Part shown: positions 47,921 through 60,374 of the stretch, in pieces
Layout of the letters: every line of letters starts with the position of its first letter
Position numbering within the stretch: the first letter of the stretch is position 1
The notes under the pieces: generated by a model
Seen by the model: the letters and a program-made list of their open reading frames with translations, nothing else
Told to the model about the DNA's origin: nothing
Database searches by the model: none
Source: Cephalotus follicularis
Lineage: Eukaryota > Streptophyta > Magnoliopsida > Oxalidales > Cephalotaceae
DNA: 64,000 nt
Assembly (NCBI GenBank): GCA_001972305.1
Contig: BDDD01001612.1
Span: 310,001 to 374,000, forward strand
Direction of reading: 5' to 3'
Made by a program: the position numbers and the translations under genes

Positions 47921-49584
47921 TATATCTGATATAACTCCTTGATAATTAGTTGGAATCTCATCCATAAGATTTACCTTTTGGGTTTTCTCTATGAGAAAAC
48001 TCCCATAGTACCTATTGGGTTTCCTAGGTATTCTACTAGAACTTTGAGGAGGTAGTGTTTCAAGAGATTCCCCTGTTGCTACAGGCTCAACTGGTTGGTT
48101 ATTTATCTGTCGAGTAGACGAAATCTCATCTTGTTCACCACTACTCCCACTAGATTCTTCAATAGAAACTCTTTCTCTAGGAATGTTGCATGCTTTGAGA
48201 CAAACACTTTACTCTGAATGGAGTAGTAGAGGTAGTATGCCATAGAGTTCTTCGGATAACTTACAAATTTGCATTTAACTGACCTAATCTCAAACTTATT
48301 TACTTATGCTAGCTTTAAATAAGTTCAGGAACTCCATATCCTAAAGTATTTAAGATGGGGTTTCTTCCCAATCCATGGCGTATTGGGTGTAGATTTTGTT
48401 GGTGTCCTATTCAACAAAGGGAGTGCGGTCTCCATGACATGTCCCCCGAAAGACAGTGGTAGATCTGCATGACTTGTCATGCTTTGCACCATATCTAATA
48501 GGGTACGGTTTCTTCTTTCAGATACACCATTACTCTATGGTGTTCCTGGAGGAGTCCACTAAGAGGGAATCCCATTTTCCCCGAGATAACCTAGAAACTC
48601 AGTGGAAAGATATTCGCCGCCATGATCTGATCGTAGAGTGTTAATACTCTTTCCACTTTGTTTCTCTACTTTGATTATGAATTCTTTGAACCTTTCAAAA
48701 GCCTCATACTTGTGCTTCATCAAGTACAAGTACTCGTACCGTGAAATATCATTGGTAAAGGTTATGAAGTAGGAATAGCCACCTCCTAGCTGAGTATGCA
48801 TTAAGCCATACATGTATGTGTGCACTAGGCCTAGTAGGTCTGTAGACCTCTTCCCTTGTCCCATAAAAGGTGATTTAGTCATTTTACTTTTGAGGCAGGG
48901 TTGACAGGTTGGAAATGATTCACTATGAGAGATATCAAGATATCCCTCACTAACCAACCTATGGACTCTTTTCTCACCGGCGTGACCAAGTTTATAGTGC
49001 CAAAGGTATCTCTGGTTAATGCCATCTCTATTTCTTTTGGTTCCTTTTTCAACATTTAAATTAATATGTATATTGATTATGCATAACCCATTTTCAACAA
49101 AACACTCAACATACAAGACATTATTCTTATATAAAGAGTAACTCTTGTTTTTAATTATACAACTAAAGTCATCGGTCATAAGTGCAGAAATTGAAATGAA
49201 GTTCTTCCAGAAGGAAGGTACAAATAAAGTGTTCTTGAGCTTGAGGCTCTTGCTAGTGGACGACAAAATACAAGTAGATCCAATAGCTAATGCTTCAACG
49301 CTTGTTCCATCAGCTAATTTCAGGTCCACTTTTCCCTTAGCAAGAGTTCTCCTTCGTTGCAGGTCCTGCACATTAACACAATCGTGTAAGGAACATCCGA
49401 TATCTAATACCCAAAAAGTTGGATAACTCTTATCAATAGACATATTTATCTGAATCATAAATATTGAAGACTCACCTTTACCTTGAAGTTTGCCAATGGA
49501 AGATAGTAGCTTCTTGCAGTTCCTCTTCCAATGCCCTGCTACACCGTAGTAAAACACGGGCCCTGTGGAGGGGGCTCGGTTCAT
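47921..49584 (-). pseudogene. Copia B zinc knuckle, protease, integrase and linker to RT
   Basis: Minus strand. The 341-codon stretch 48559-49584 has a knuckle trace FYYGVAGHWKRNC (both first Cys residues replaced), a protease motif reading LDIGCS, and an integrase zinc region (LWHYKLGHAGEKRVHRL…CQPCLKSKM). In the core the first catalytic Asp position reads Tyr (VHTYMYG); the second is kept (RSDHGGEY). From 48558 down to 47926 it continues through WTPPGTP and the C-terminal segments, with stops, to GVISDI. It then resumes at 11455 beyond L1. The first five bases are the right TATAT duplication. Confidence 0.88.
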
Positions 49585-49685
49585 ATAGAGGCTATATCTA
49601 CCATTGCAGGTGCCACCATTGGTACGGGTGCAGCTACCGGTGACCTTTCTAAAGGCTGCACTACCTTACGCCTTGCTTGTTTGCC

Positions 49686-50331
49686 TCAACCCTTACATTT
49701 TGCAAAGGCATTCTTCCTCTTTGTTTTGTTCTGCGAAGTGTGGGTCAAGTGCATCACAGACTTAGACTTGGGGAGATGAATCTCAGTATCCCTCAACATG
49801 TTGTGGAGCTCAGATTGAGAGACCTCTACTTTGTTCATGTTGAAGTTAATGATGAACTGGGAGTAAGAAGGAGTAAGTGACAGAAGGATCACATATGTGC
49901 TCAACTCTGCATCTTACATGAAACCGCTGCTCAATACGGCTGATCATTTTCAGACAATGATCGCTAGTAGATGTTCCTTCAGGAATCTTGGTGCTAAAAA
50001 GCCCCTTTGAAAGCTGATACTTGACAGTCCAACTTTTCTCACCATAAAAATCTTGTAGGTGAAGCAAGATATCCCTTGGGTCAGTCATGTGCTCATGCTG
50101 CCACTGTAGGTCATAGCTCATAGCTGCTATCATGTAGCATCTGATAATCTCATTATCTTCCTTCCACTTGAGAAAATTTGCTTTCTCCTCATCACTAGCA
50201 TTATCAGCAACACTTATGGGGATGTTAGCCTCAAGTACATAACCCCTACAATCGATGGAGAGTACTAATCATAGGTTGTGTATCTAGTCCACAAAGTTTG
50301 GACTAGTTAACTTATTGGTATCCAGTATACC
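49686..50331 (-). pseudogene. Copia B gag
   Basis: Minus-strand pieces: NKLTSPNFVDWIHNL near 50265-50315, MIAAMSYDLQWQHEHM and LLHLQDFYGEKSW (49846-50133), and LTPSYSQFIINFNMNKVE (49686-49904). The order matches copia D gag. It is cut at 50331 by the H-family LTR, so the very N-terminus, leader and 5' LTR of copia B are not in the window. Confidence 0.87.
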
Positions 50332-51337
50332 TGTAAGCCCCGAGTTTTGATGTATGGAATTGCAAGTATTCATATATGGTATTGTACCCTATCGTATTTG
50401 AGGATGGTATGAATGGTATATCATATAGTGATATTTTACTCTTTCATGGATGGTTATGGGTTATAGGGGTTCGATAGAACCCGAGGTGAACTTTTGGGTT
50501 ATTGGCTGAAGGAAACCTATAGATAGGTGAACTGACTCTTCTATTCTCATTCCACTTTTTCATTCCACACTCTAGAGAGATAGTGAGAGAGGGAGTTAGA
50601 GAGATAGAGGCCATAATCGAGTAAGGAAGGAGCCATTGGATTCGTGGCAGAGTATAGAGCTTGAAGGAAGGATCGAATCAAGGTTTCATCAACAAATCCT
50701 TCCAGATCAGTAGATCAATAATTTTAAGGTAGGTTCTACCTATATGCTTTGAATTCATGCATATTACTATATTGAATGAATTGTAGTGTTATGGACTGGT
50801 AGATATATGCTAGATGGATGAGTTAGGGTGATTGAATTGGTCAATAACGGATTAGAATGGAGATCAGAGAGAGATTAGTGAATTTCGAACAATTGTCCAA
50901 TTTCCTTTCTCTCCCTAGATCATGGACTTAAGGGTATGGATCTAAGGGTTTAAGGTTGTGTTTGAGTTGCAATCGACCATTGGAACTTATAGCTTCCTTT
51001 GAATCGAGTTTTATAGGGATTTTAAGGGATTTATGTGGATTTTAGGATGTTAAACAGCCGCATGGTAACTTGCTGCTAAGTCCAGAACCGCTGGTGCTTT
51101 AACAAAAGTGTTGACGTTGTTCTTAGCTATCAACTGTCGACACCTACTCAAAGCATCGACGCTTGAGCATTAATGGTCGATGCTTTTCCTAGTGTATGAA
51201 CTGTCGACACCTTGCGCACTCGTCGATAGTTAAGGAAAAATGGACAAACCGTCGATGCTTTTGGTCAAAGCATCAGCGCTTTATGTGTTGCTAAACGGTC
51301 AACACTTCATGTACTTGTCAACGCTTAAGGCATAACG
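50332..51337 (+). mobile_element. H-family LTR, plus orientation, truncated by a later insertion
   Basis: Begins TGTAAGCCCCGAG. It is homologous to the reverse complement of 56149-55500, including an AGAGAGATAGTGAG leader, AAGGTAGGTTC, and ATCGACCATTGGAACTTA. Candidate target duplication to the left is ATACC (50327-50331). It is interrupted at 51338 by another H element in opposite orientation. It carries a GTCGAC cluster near its right edge. Confidence 0.82.
51105..51332. repeat. GTCGACGC motif cluster in H LTR
   Basis: About a dozen decayed copies (GTGTTGACG, CTGTCGACACC, GCATCGACGC, GGTCGATGC, CCGTCGATGC, GCATCAGCGC, GTCAACGC). No copy is exact; nearly all differences are CG-to-TG or CG-to-CA. 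Confidence 0.82.
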
Positions 51338-52794
51338 TGTCACGGCCCAAACCGTGGGATAACCCCACAGTCCGACACGTGGCAACCGTTCGTACAATTC
51401 ATCTGTATCAACGTGGTATAATTTCCCAAAATACACTATAATTCAAAATTTTAATCCATAATCATGCATGCGGAAACATCATTCAACATTCATGTTGATA
51501 AGCCCACGATATACATAACATCATATATCTGAAGCACTGTCACAAGTCGGCAGGTCAATACAACAAATCTTATACATTCCAACTCTCATACAATGTAGAT
51601 AGACAAATACTAGACTGCATATGGAACTGGAGCTCCTGCTCTGCAACCCGTCCCATCGGTTCACTTCGAGGCATCCCCTGTATTCAGCCCTAGTTGTTGT
51701 GCCCATTTCAAGTGTAGGTTATCCAAACACAGCTATGTAGGCAATACTATATGCAATCGAGTGTACAGTTTATACAGTTATATATGCATGGCATGTGAAA
51801 TGCATGAAAGTCGATTGTGGACAACGTTAGTACATCAACCGTCCCTAAGCGGTGACATACATAACGTTGTCCTAACCATATAATCACAATTTGTACACCC
51901 TAGGTCTATAGAAAATCCGTCAATCAATCCAAAACCATACATAGGTACAAACAATCCCTAGGGTCTAAGTACACCTCTACCTCTCCGGCTCGACGTAGTA
52001 CCCCCACCGTCTATACACCCTTCGTGTCATAGCCGTGTGGAGCTGAGATAACACTGGCCACATGATTTGTACTATACCGAAATGCTAGCCCCGAAGGTGC
52101 TAGCCCGTAATGGAGATCTCCGTAGTCTGTTCCGTACCGTACCCATCCACGATGCGGTGATTCCCATAGGTTCACCCTAAAAGGGGTAGATTAAATATGT
52201 CCGTACAATGTGGCCTAACACCCATAACCTTCATGACAGAAATGAAGACTATGAATGGGCTATCCTGTCAAGTCTCAATCATAGCAATCATATATACCCC
52301 GTAGCCCGTAACCATATAACCGTAGAAATGATAGGGACCTAATATAAAGGATCACGTAGGATCCATCCGTCAAAACCATTTTTGAAACCATTTTCTATAA
52401 TTATTTTCCAAAACTGTTTTCCCTTTTCTTGATCCCTATCGAAGTTATAAAAAAATTGGAGAGGAGGTCCAACTAGGATATTCGTGTCCAAACATCCCAA
52501 TTGAACTTACCTAATAATTTATTGAAAACCATTTGAATGTTTGTAAAACCCTTTTGTTGAAACTTTCCTTTATTTTTGAAGATTGATTTATAAATTAAAG
52601 GTGCTAAAAGAGGATTAACATACACTACAAGGCTTTAGAGAGGCTTCTTATGGAACCCATTTGAAGATAAAAGCATTTGGGGTTAAAAAAGGGGTGAAAA
52701 CAATGTAATTGGCTGAAAACAGGGCCCTAAGTGCCGACCCTTTGCTCCAAAGCGTTGACATTTTGCCCATATTTCCCTAGGTTTTGATGTCTAA

Positions 52795-53010
52795 CTTTGA
52801 GCTTTTAGCTTTCACCTTTACCTCCGAGGTCTGCCTTCAAGCTTTAATTTCTGACTTCGAGCTTTGAGCTTTGACTTCTACCTCCGAGGTCTGCCTTCAA
52901 GCTCTGGTGTCTAACTTTGAGTTTTGACCTTTGAGCTCTGACCTCTACCTCTGAGGTCTGCCTTCAACTTCCTAAGCTCTGCCTTCAATTGCTTGAGCTC
53001 TGCCTTGGCC
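52795..53010. repeat. Minisatellite, GAGGTCTGCC-type, in H LTR
   Basis: Units such as CTCCGAGGTCTGCCTTCAAG alternate with TTTGAGCTTTGACTT. Shares ACCTCTACCTCTGAGGTCTG exactly with the array starting at 7486. Confidence 0.88.
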
Positions 53011-53261
53011 TCTGAGATTTGCAGTCGACAATTTCTCTAGGAGTCGATTTTATCTCTCAAGCAAAGCACCAATGCTCTAATCGAAGGAGTCATGTAACGA
53101 CCAAAATTTCCATTAAAGATATTAGTTATGGAAAGATATTTTCTATTGTGTAATCGGCAAATATTTCAAGGGACCCATAGTATGACCCTACGCTTGGTGG
53201 GTTCGGGGGCAACGCCTCCGGAAGAAAACGGAAATTGGTTATTGCGATGTGTTGGAAATGT

Positions 53262-53492
53262 CTAAAGCACCGACGGTTCCAGGTAAAGAGTCGACGCTTT
53301 AGAGGCAAACGACGACGCTCCAAATGTAAAAGTCAACGCTTCAAGATCAAGTGTTGAGGTTGACCTGGAGGAGACTTAAAACGGCGACGCTTTGTAGGAA
53401 AGTGTCAGTGCTTTAGTCAGGATAAAAATTGGAGAACTCAGTATAAGCCCGTGACCGACGACGCTTAGGGATAAAGAGTCGACGCTTTGCCC
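53262..53492. repeat. GTCGACGCTTT motif cluster in Y
   Basis: Eight or so variants (GCACCGACGG, GAGTCGACGC, ACGACGACGC, AAGTCAACGC, ACGGCGACGC, ACGACGACGC at 53457, GAGTCGACGC), most followed by TTT or TTAG, 230 bp upstream of the TATA box. Confidence 0.85.
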
Positions 53493-53720
53493 TGTGTCAG
53501 GTGCAGAATTCTAGATTTTTATCCAGTTTCGGAGGATTTAAATGGATTGTAGGACACATGTCAAGAAAGGGATGGAAGACTTATGTTTTTTTGCTAGAAA
53601 GGGGCAGGTGGCATCATTGGATTGGATGGAATTCCATCACATGGGCAACTAAGAGGCAAGCTCACATGGTTGAGGTCATGGATGACACCATGCAAGCTTG
53701 GCCTCCAAGTTTGCCTCTCC

Positions 53721-53728
53721 TATATAGA
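53721..53728 (+). promoter_or_regulatory. TATA box of LTR Y
   Basis: TATATAGA preceded by a CTCTCC stretch and followed by a GA-rich leader (53770-53815). Confidence 0.6.
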
Positions 53729-56154
53729 TATGTGTAAATTCAGCTGATGAAGGGTTTCTTTTCTTCTGAGATTAGATAGGAGGATGCTTGGGAGAGAAGA
53801 AGAGAAGGAGATCAAGTGAGGTAAGGAAAATCTATACCCATTTTATCAAAGTTATTCCTCTGTTTTACTTCCAAATTATGCAGTAGATAGTTTAATTCAT
53901 ATCTTGCTCATTTCTTGATGAAATTTCGAATAGTTTAATGTTTTGAAAACCTCAAGATGTCTACGTTAACTTTTATGTTTTATGAATCTCTAAATTCTAT
54001 CAAATTCTTGATGAAAAGCCATGTTTTCTTCTACTGCTCAGGTCCTATTTTCAAAAGGAAACTACAATTTTAAAAATTTGTTTTATGAATGCATTTGAGT
54101 TAACTACTCAAATGGAGAGAAATGTTTTATGAAAATGTTTTATGAATGCATTTGAGTTAATTGCTCGAATGAAGAGAAATGTGTTATGAATGCTTTTGAG
54201 CTGGTCACTAAAAGTATTAAGAAATGTTTTATGAAATGAATTTATGAATGAACAACTACTGGATTGTGATCCAGTGAGGATTAATCTCGTAAATATTAAT
54301 GAATGAACCAAATGAAATAATCTGAGATGGATTAATGTTAATGGAGCGTAAAGTGCTCGCGGACATGCATGTGATGTAAGGATAGTAATCGGGGAGTGCA
54401 CAATGCCCCGGTGAAGCAGTGTAAAGGGTTCATTAGAGGTTCAAGATCACAAAGTTTTATGAAATGTTCTGTTTCATGAGATATGAACAGAAAAAGGGTT
54501 TTAAAGATGTTTTGTTTAAGAATGTGAAGAAAATGATTTTACTGATGTTTTCAAGTGTGGCTGTGATACAAGCCAAAAGAAAGTTTGAATGGAAAATGTT
54601 TTTGACTGTTTTCAAGTATGCTGGTTATATATACCAAAAAATGTATGATTTTAGAAATGTTCTGGTTTTATAAAACTAGAAGATGATTTTCAAAGATATT
54701 ATGAAATGTATGATGAGTGAAATGTTTGATATAAATTATCAAAATAACGAACTTCAATAACGTTTTATGACTATGCTTCTTCTGGGCTCTTTAAAGCTCA
54801 CTCCTTTCAATGTCTTGTTTTCAAATAAATCTTCTAGGAAACGTTGAACGTGAAGTTGCGAGATTTAGAGGAAGTTCGCAAAAGAAGAGTAAGGAAGGAA
54901 AGTATGATATGCTATGCATCAATGTTTTAATGTCATGTGTTAATATTTTCTGTTGTGTAATGTTTTATGATAAACGATGTATAGACGTTAAAGTAAGGAA
55001 ATGAATGCTATAGGTTATGATGTTTTTATATAAGATGATGATATCAAAGGTTATTGAACATAATTCAGTGTATGAGATGTTAATGATAAAGGCGAGTATA
55101 TGATTGTTTTATGATGTGATAAGTTTATGTTTTTCCGCTGTGTAAGGTTACATGTTAAGTGATGTATAAATGTAAAGGTATTAGAAACGAATCATGATAA
55201 TGAGAATATGATATTTTCAAATTGATGTTTCAAAGATATAAGCATATGCGATCCTGTGAAGTTATTAAGTAATAACGTTAGGTTTTAAATCTGAGCTAAG
55301 ATTATATGATATGAAATGGATCGTTAAATGATTATATGATTTGACGATCAAAGGTTACACCCACGTAACGCACCGATCTCCGGAGCTCGCTTTGAGCTTA
55401 AAGAGGACTCGGGTCAGGGGCGCCACAAGTCGACAGTTTGCGGCCTTTGCAGAATATCAAAAACAGTTGTTAACAATTTAAATTTCAAACCAAAACCATT
55501 TAAATTAGTTTACAATCTGATCCAGAGGAAGTAGTAAGTTCCAATGGTCGATTATAAGTTGAAAACAATTTTAGACCTTCAGATCCATAGCCATAAGACA
55601 TGAATCTGGAGAGAGAATGGATTAGGTCTATAAACCTAAAACTCTCAATTCTCTCTGATTTTCATTTTGAACCATAATCATTCATAGCAATCATCACAAT
55701 CCATTTATCTAGCATACATACAGTTATCCGTAACCATAAAATTCATCAATTCTGTTAATATGGATGGATTCAAAGCTTATAACTGGAACCTACCTCAATT
55801 TCATTACGAATGAAGAACAGTTGAATGGCTGCTTGAATCCTTATTCTTCTTCTCCCTTCAAGCTCTACATTTTGCTACGATCCCAAAGACTTCTTTCTTG
55901 CCTGATTCTGCCCACACTCTCTCTAACTCACTATCTCTCTAGAACAGGAGATGAGAATGAATGTGTGAATGAAAGAGCTGAACTGTCTATATATAGATTT
56001 CTTTTGGGTAAAAATCTCAAAAATTCCTTCTACTCATAAATAGTCATAAAATGCTAAATACTATATATCACATACAATCCATGCCATCCGTACATACAAT
56101 ACCGTATAAATACAAACAAAGTACATGCATTTGTAACTCGGGGCTTACCCCTCC

Positions 56155-57360
56155 TTAGAGAAATCTTGTCCTAAGATTCCCTGGGAATAAAAACAAATGA
56201 GGATACAATGCTCTCACGTCTTTCTCACGCTCCCATGTCACTTCATCAAGCCCGTGATATTGCCATAACACTTTAACCAAGGTGAGGTTCTTCTTCCGTA
56301 ATTGCTTAACTTGGCGATCTATGATCAGAATCGGTATCTCCTCAAAGCTCATATCCGTTCTTAGCTCCCAAGGCTCAAACTGTAACATGTGGCAAGGATC
56401 TGGGTGATACATCCTCAGGATCAACACATGAAATACATTGTGCACCTCTAATAAGTTGGGAGGCAAGGCAAGTCTGTAGGTTACTGCACCTACTCTCTCA
56501 AGGATCTCAAAAGGTCTTATATACATTGGAGCTAACTTCCCTTTCTTGACAAACCTCATAATTCCTTTGGTTGGAGAAACTTTGAGGAACACATGATCAC
56601 CCACTCAGAACTCTAGATCCCGTCGTCGATGATCGGCATAGCTCTTCTGCCGACTCTGAGCCGTTAGAAGCCTTTCCCTGATAACCTTGGCCTTTTTCGT
56701 CGTTTCTTGCAAAAGTTTGGCCTTAGAGGGCTCTGCTCACCTACCTCAAATCAACAAACTGGAGTCCTACATTTCCTTCCATAAAGGGCCTCGAACGGTG
56801 CCATACCAATACTGGCATGGTAAATGTTGTTATAAGATAACTCCACTAAAGGTAGATGCTCATCCCAACTACCACCCCAATCCATTACACATGCTCAGAG
56901 CATATCTTCAAGAGACTGAATCGTCCGCTCAGACTGACCATCTGTCTAGGGATGAAAAGCCGTACTGAAATTCAACTGAGTACCAAAAGTTGTCTACAGT
57001 TTCTTCAAAAATCGGGAAGTGAACCGCAGATCCCTAGCAGACACAACACTGACTGGACTCCATGGAGCCTAACAATCCCCCCAACATATAAAGATGCCAA
57101 CCGTTCAAGAGAATAAGTGATCTTGATTTCTAGAAAATGTGGAGATTTAATGAAGATATCAACAATAACACATATGGCATCACGGTTAGTCCTTGTCTTT
57201 GGTAGTCCCATCACAAAATCCATTGTGATATGTTTCCATTTCCACTGAGCCACTGGCAACGGTTGAAGCAACCCAGCTGGCCTCTGATGTTCTGCCTTGA
57301 CTTGGTGACATGTTGGGCAGAAAGAAACATACTCCACTATCTCCCTCTTCATGTTGTTTC
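56155..57360 (-). pseudogene. H element integrase and chromodomain-like tail, truncated
   Basis: Minus strand. The integrase part at 57005-57360 has MKREIVEYV, zinc-region CPTC, then HITMDFVMGLP (first catalytic Asp) and VIVDIFIKSPHFL. After frame breaks (56605-57004) the C-terminal part at 56155-56604 has [24 protein letters not shown], and a tail with VKVLWQYHGLDEVTWERE and ending near YPHLF. This is the chromovirus type also seen in G but clearly diverged. The upstream part is cut at 57360 by LTR S2. Confidence 0.88.
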
Positions 57361-58592
57361 GGTTAGATAGGGTGACCCGATAAGCCATTGGATGGGTTTT
57401 TATATCTAACCTATAAGTGTATATAAATAGTCTTATTCCAGATATATGACATTTGCTATTTTGTTTATAGTAATTATGGCAATATCACTTGTGTTTTATC
57501 ACATAATTGAAGTAGTTTAATATTACCCTACTTACACTTGTGATACCTTGACATAAGGTTGGATGCCAAGCATGGAGGCAGTGAGATTGGTTACCTTATT
57601 CATTATGTCGAATTAGTTCCAAGTCGTAGGTTCACTTTGTGGGCATTAGTGAACCTGATAGACTTGTGCGTATGTTGCCTGCTTTTGGGAATTGGAGGAT
57701 GGATTCTCTCACTACCATCTGTGTTGCGACTCTAGGGCAAATACGGGGTGCACGCTGGGAGTGTGTACACTGAACAAGACCCACGTAGGAGACACTATTT
57801 GGAGAGTCGCTATTCTCGCGTCAGTAGTGAATCCTACTTGTTGCGGTTGTGTATAAGTGCCAGTCACTTAGCGAGTTTTCGAACTCGTCTGATCCTTAGA
57901 CCTGAGCTACTGCTCTATATTGTATGGAAACAATTATGCTTTTATCTCCACATTAGCTAGTTCTTGCGCAGGGCTGGAAATCGGGTGATCTTTGGGTATG
58001 ATTGAATCTATACGAATATAAGCGAGTGTGCAATAAGGGATTGTTACACCTGAGCGAAGGTGATCGGTCTTATTATGGTCTAATTGTACTTTGGACTTAT
58101 GAAATCCTTGTCCAAGGTTGAGGTGGACTGGAAATTAGATTTTCGGAGAGTCTAACAAAGGTCCTAGTAATAATCAGATACTTTAGCCATTGAGCTATTA
58201 TCTAGGGTTGACACGTATCCTTACCGTAGACCTCAATCGGGGCCAAGTATGGAAAGGGATTACAGTACACGCGAACCGATGACTTAAAAAGTCTCGTGTT
58301 ATAGTGGTGTGTAATAAATTGTGAGAAAATTAATTAGATTAATTTTTTCCATCTGGATAATATTGGATATTATTATGGGAGCATTTAAATAGGTATAGTA
58401 CTCTTTAGAATGGCTTAACCGAACCCTAGGTGTATTTCGATAATTTATGATCACCACCGATTGCAACTGAGATTTTAAAAGGGTCCCTGCCCAATAAGAA
58501 TTTCTTCATAAGTATGTTGGAAATATTAAGTCATGGTGACAATTATAAAAACAAATATTGGTTTGGTGGATTTTGCAATCAAAGGGATATGT
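57361..58592 (+). mobile_element. S2 LTR (S family), truncated by L2
   Basis: Begins GGTTAGATAGGGTGACCCGATAAGCC-like sequence (first base probably changed from T) and follows S1 (35042 onward): GATGGGTT, GGCAATATCACTTGT, GTCCCTGCCCAATAA. At 58593 it is replaced by an L2-type LTR. Whether it is solo or part of a full element cannot be seen. Confidence 0.8.
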
Positions 58593-60020
58593 TGTTGGAG
58601 TTGGGTGTCCCTGCAAGCCATGAAGGGGCTAATTGGGTGTACATATATGATACATTCCTTAGTTGGAATAATCCATGCATGCCTATGGTTGGCTACATGT
58701 ATGTACTTTACACTCTAATCCTACATTCTAAGCTCCAATTATGTTCAATTTTGCATATATATTCACAACGGAAAACCAGATATATGTAATATCCCAAACC
58801 GTCAAAAGCGGATCACTTGATCGCCATGTCAACTGATTACACATATACTGCCCTGTCACCGAAGGGTTGTATCTCATACCTAGAGAGGTAATGAGAATGA
58901 TATCCTTAGTCCCTTCAGACAGAAGTTCGAAGTCATAAGTTCACTTTCTCGGCAATTAATGAACCGCAAAGACTTGCCGTATTATGCTTGATCCCTCGTA
59001 TGGAGGACGGATTCTCTCATTGCCATTTGGATGGCACTAAAGCTGATGCGGGGTGCGTGCTAGAGAGCATGACATTGAACTGACCCACCATAGTGACCTA
59101 TCTGATGGAAATTACCCTTGTTGATAGGATCCCTATTGTTTTCTGTTGTGTATAGTCTATGGTGACTAGTAGGTCTTAGCCTACGTTTTATCCTTAGACT
59201 TGAGCAGCTGGCATGCATTGTGTAGTGACTGGATAGCTCTGATTTCCGCCTTCCCTAGCACTAGCCAGGTGCTAGCAAAAGGGTTGTCTTTGGGTCATGT
59301 GGAAGCTTCATTGAGACGTGTGGGCATAGTTCACAATATTGAATCATCACACCCGTAATGATGGATGAATAACTCTATATGATCTTGAACATTGTCGACT
59401 GAAAGACTTACACCCGTAATGATGGATGAATAACTCTATATGATCTTGACCATTGTCGACTGAAAGACATGGCTAGGCTTAGGCGGACTTGATCTAGGGT
59501 GATTCCAGGGAGATCCGCCGAAGTCACAATGTGTTCAAAGATTTATATGGTCGCAGAATATCTTGGGTGCACATTTAATCCATGCCCTTGTACGTGGTTG
59601 GAGTCTATAGTGATGAGGGTTACATGACACATATGCCGAAGACGGGCTTAAAACTCTGGCTATCTGATTATGGACTGATAGACATGGTGATACACGGATC
59701 CAGGGGTGATGAGATCTCATACTGAGGCCATCTTGTGAATAGTCGAGAGGACTATTAGGATTGTCGTACCAGAACTCAGGATGTTCTGAGAAACTTATAA
59801 GCATACCAAATATTAACCAAGCTTTATGGGTCCTGCCTGACTTTGATATGGTTGACGTGTGAGGGACACATGTCATTTAGTGAAAGAACAACATCGAGAG
59901 GATGTTGCTTAGCTAGTGATTATTTCATATGATGGATTTAGGTCCATGCATTGCCACGATGAAATATTACGTGCAAAGGGTTGAAATATAATAGAAGAGA
60001 AATGTCTCATCCTAGTCTTG

Positions 60021-60366
60021 GGCGTCGACGCCATAGAGAGTATGCATCGACGCCATGGTTTTTGGGACTTTTGGCATGGACTCCATGGAGAGAATACGTC
60101 GACGCCATGAGAAAGCCTCCGGGCCTTAACGCCATGTGTACGCGTTGACGTCAAGATAGGAAGAGATTATGAGTCTCATCCGTCCTTACGCGTCGACGAC
60201 ATCTTTGGTCATTGACGCCATGATAGGTGGATCCATTGCGTCGACGCCACTGAGAGCATGCGTTGACATTATGGAAACCAGGGACTTTACGCATTGACGC
60301 TATGAAGAGCATTGCGTTGACGCCAAGACTTGAAGAATCGATGCCATCGCTAGGCGTTGACGCCTA
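60021..60366. repeat. GCGTCGACGCC motif array upstream of L2 TATA box
   Basis: About fourteen copies in 345 bp, with exact GCGTCGACGC at 60022-60031 and 60238-60247. Variants include GCATCGACGCC, ACGTCGACGCC, GCGTTGACG and GCATTGACGC, mostly followed by CCAT or CAT. The array ends nine bases before TATAAATA. Two more variants lie downstream at 60463-60500. Confidence 0.92.
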
Positions 60367-60374
60367 GAGGAGAG

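Larger units (their letters stand above)
53093..55427 (+). mobile_element. Solo LTR Y (gypsy-type)
   Basis: Begins TGTAACGACC and ends GGGGCGCCACA, 2335 bp. Flanks are AGTCA (53088-53092) and AGTCG (55428-55432), a duplication differing at one CG-to-CA position. It contains a GTCGAC cluster (53262-53492), a TATA box (53721), a GAGGTAAGG segment, and AT-rich repeats with ATGTTTTATGAATG (54060-54240). No primer-binding site or coding follows it. The termini are typical of plant gypsy LTRs, but the family is not identified. Confidence 0.78.
51338..56149 (-). mobile_element. H element 3' LTR (minus strand), with solo LTR Y inside
   Basis: The plus-strand left edge is TGTCACGGCCC (51338), and the right edge GGGGCTTACC (56149) was probably once ...TTACA. 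Omitting Y (53093-55427) and one duplicated 5-mer, the LTR is about 2.5 kb. H pol ends just right of it, and a purine tract (minus strand CTAAGGAGG) adjoins. It contains the GAGGTCTGCC minisatellite at 52795-53010. That the two pieces form one LTR is inferred from the Y target duplication and from homology of the right piece to 50332-51011. Confidence 0.75.
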
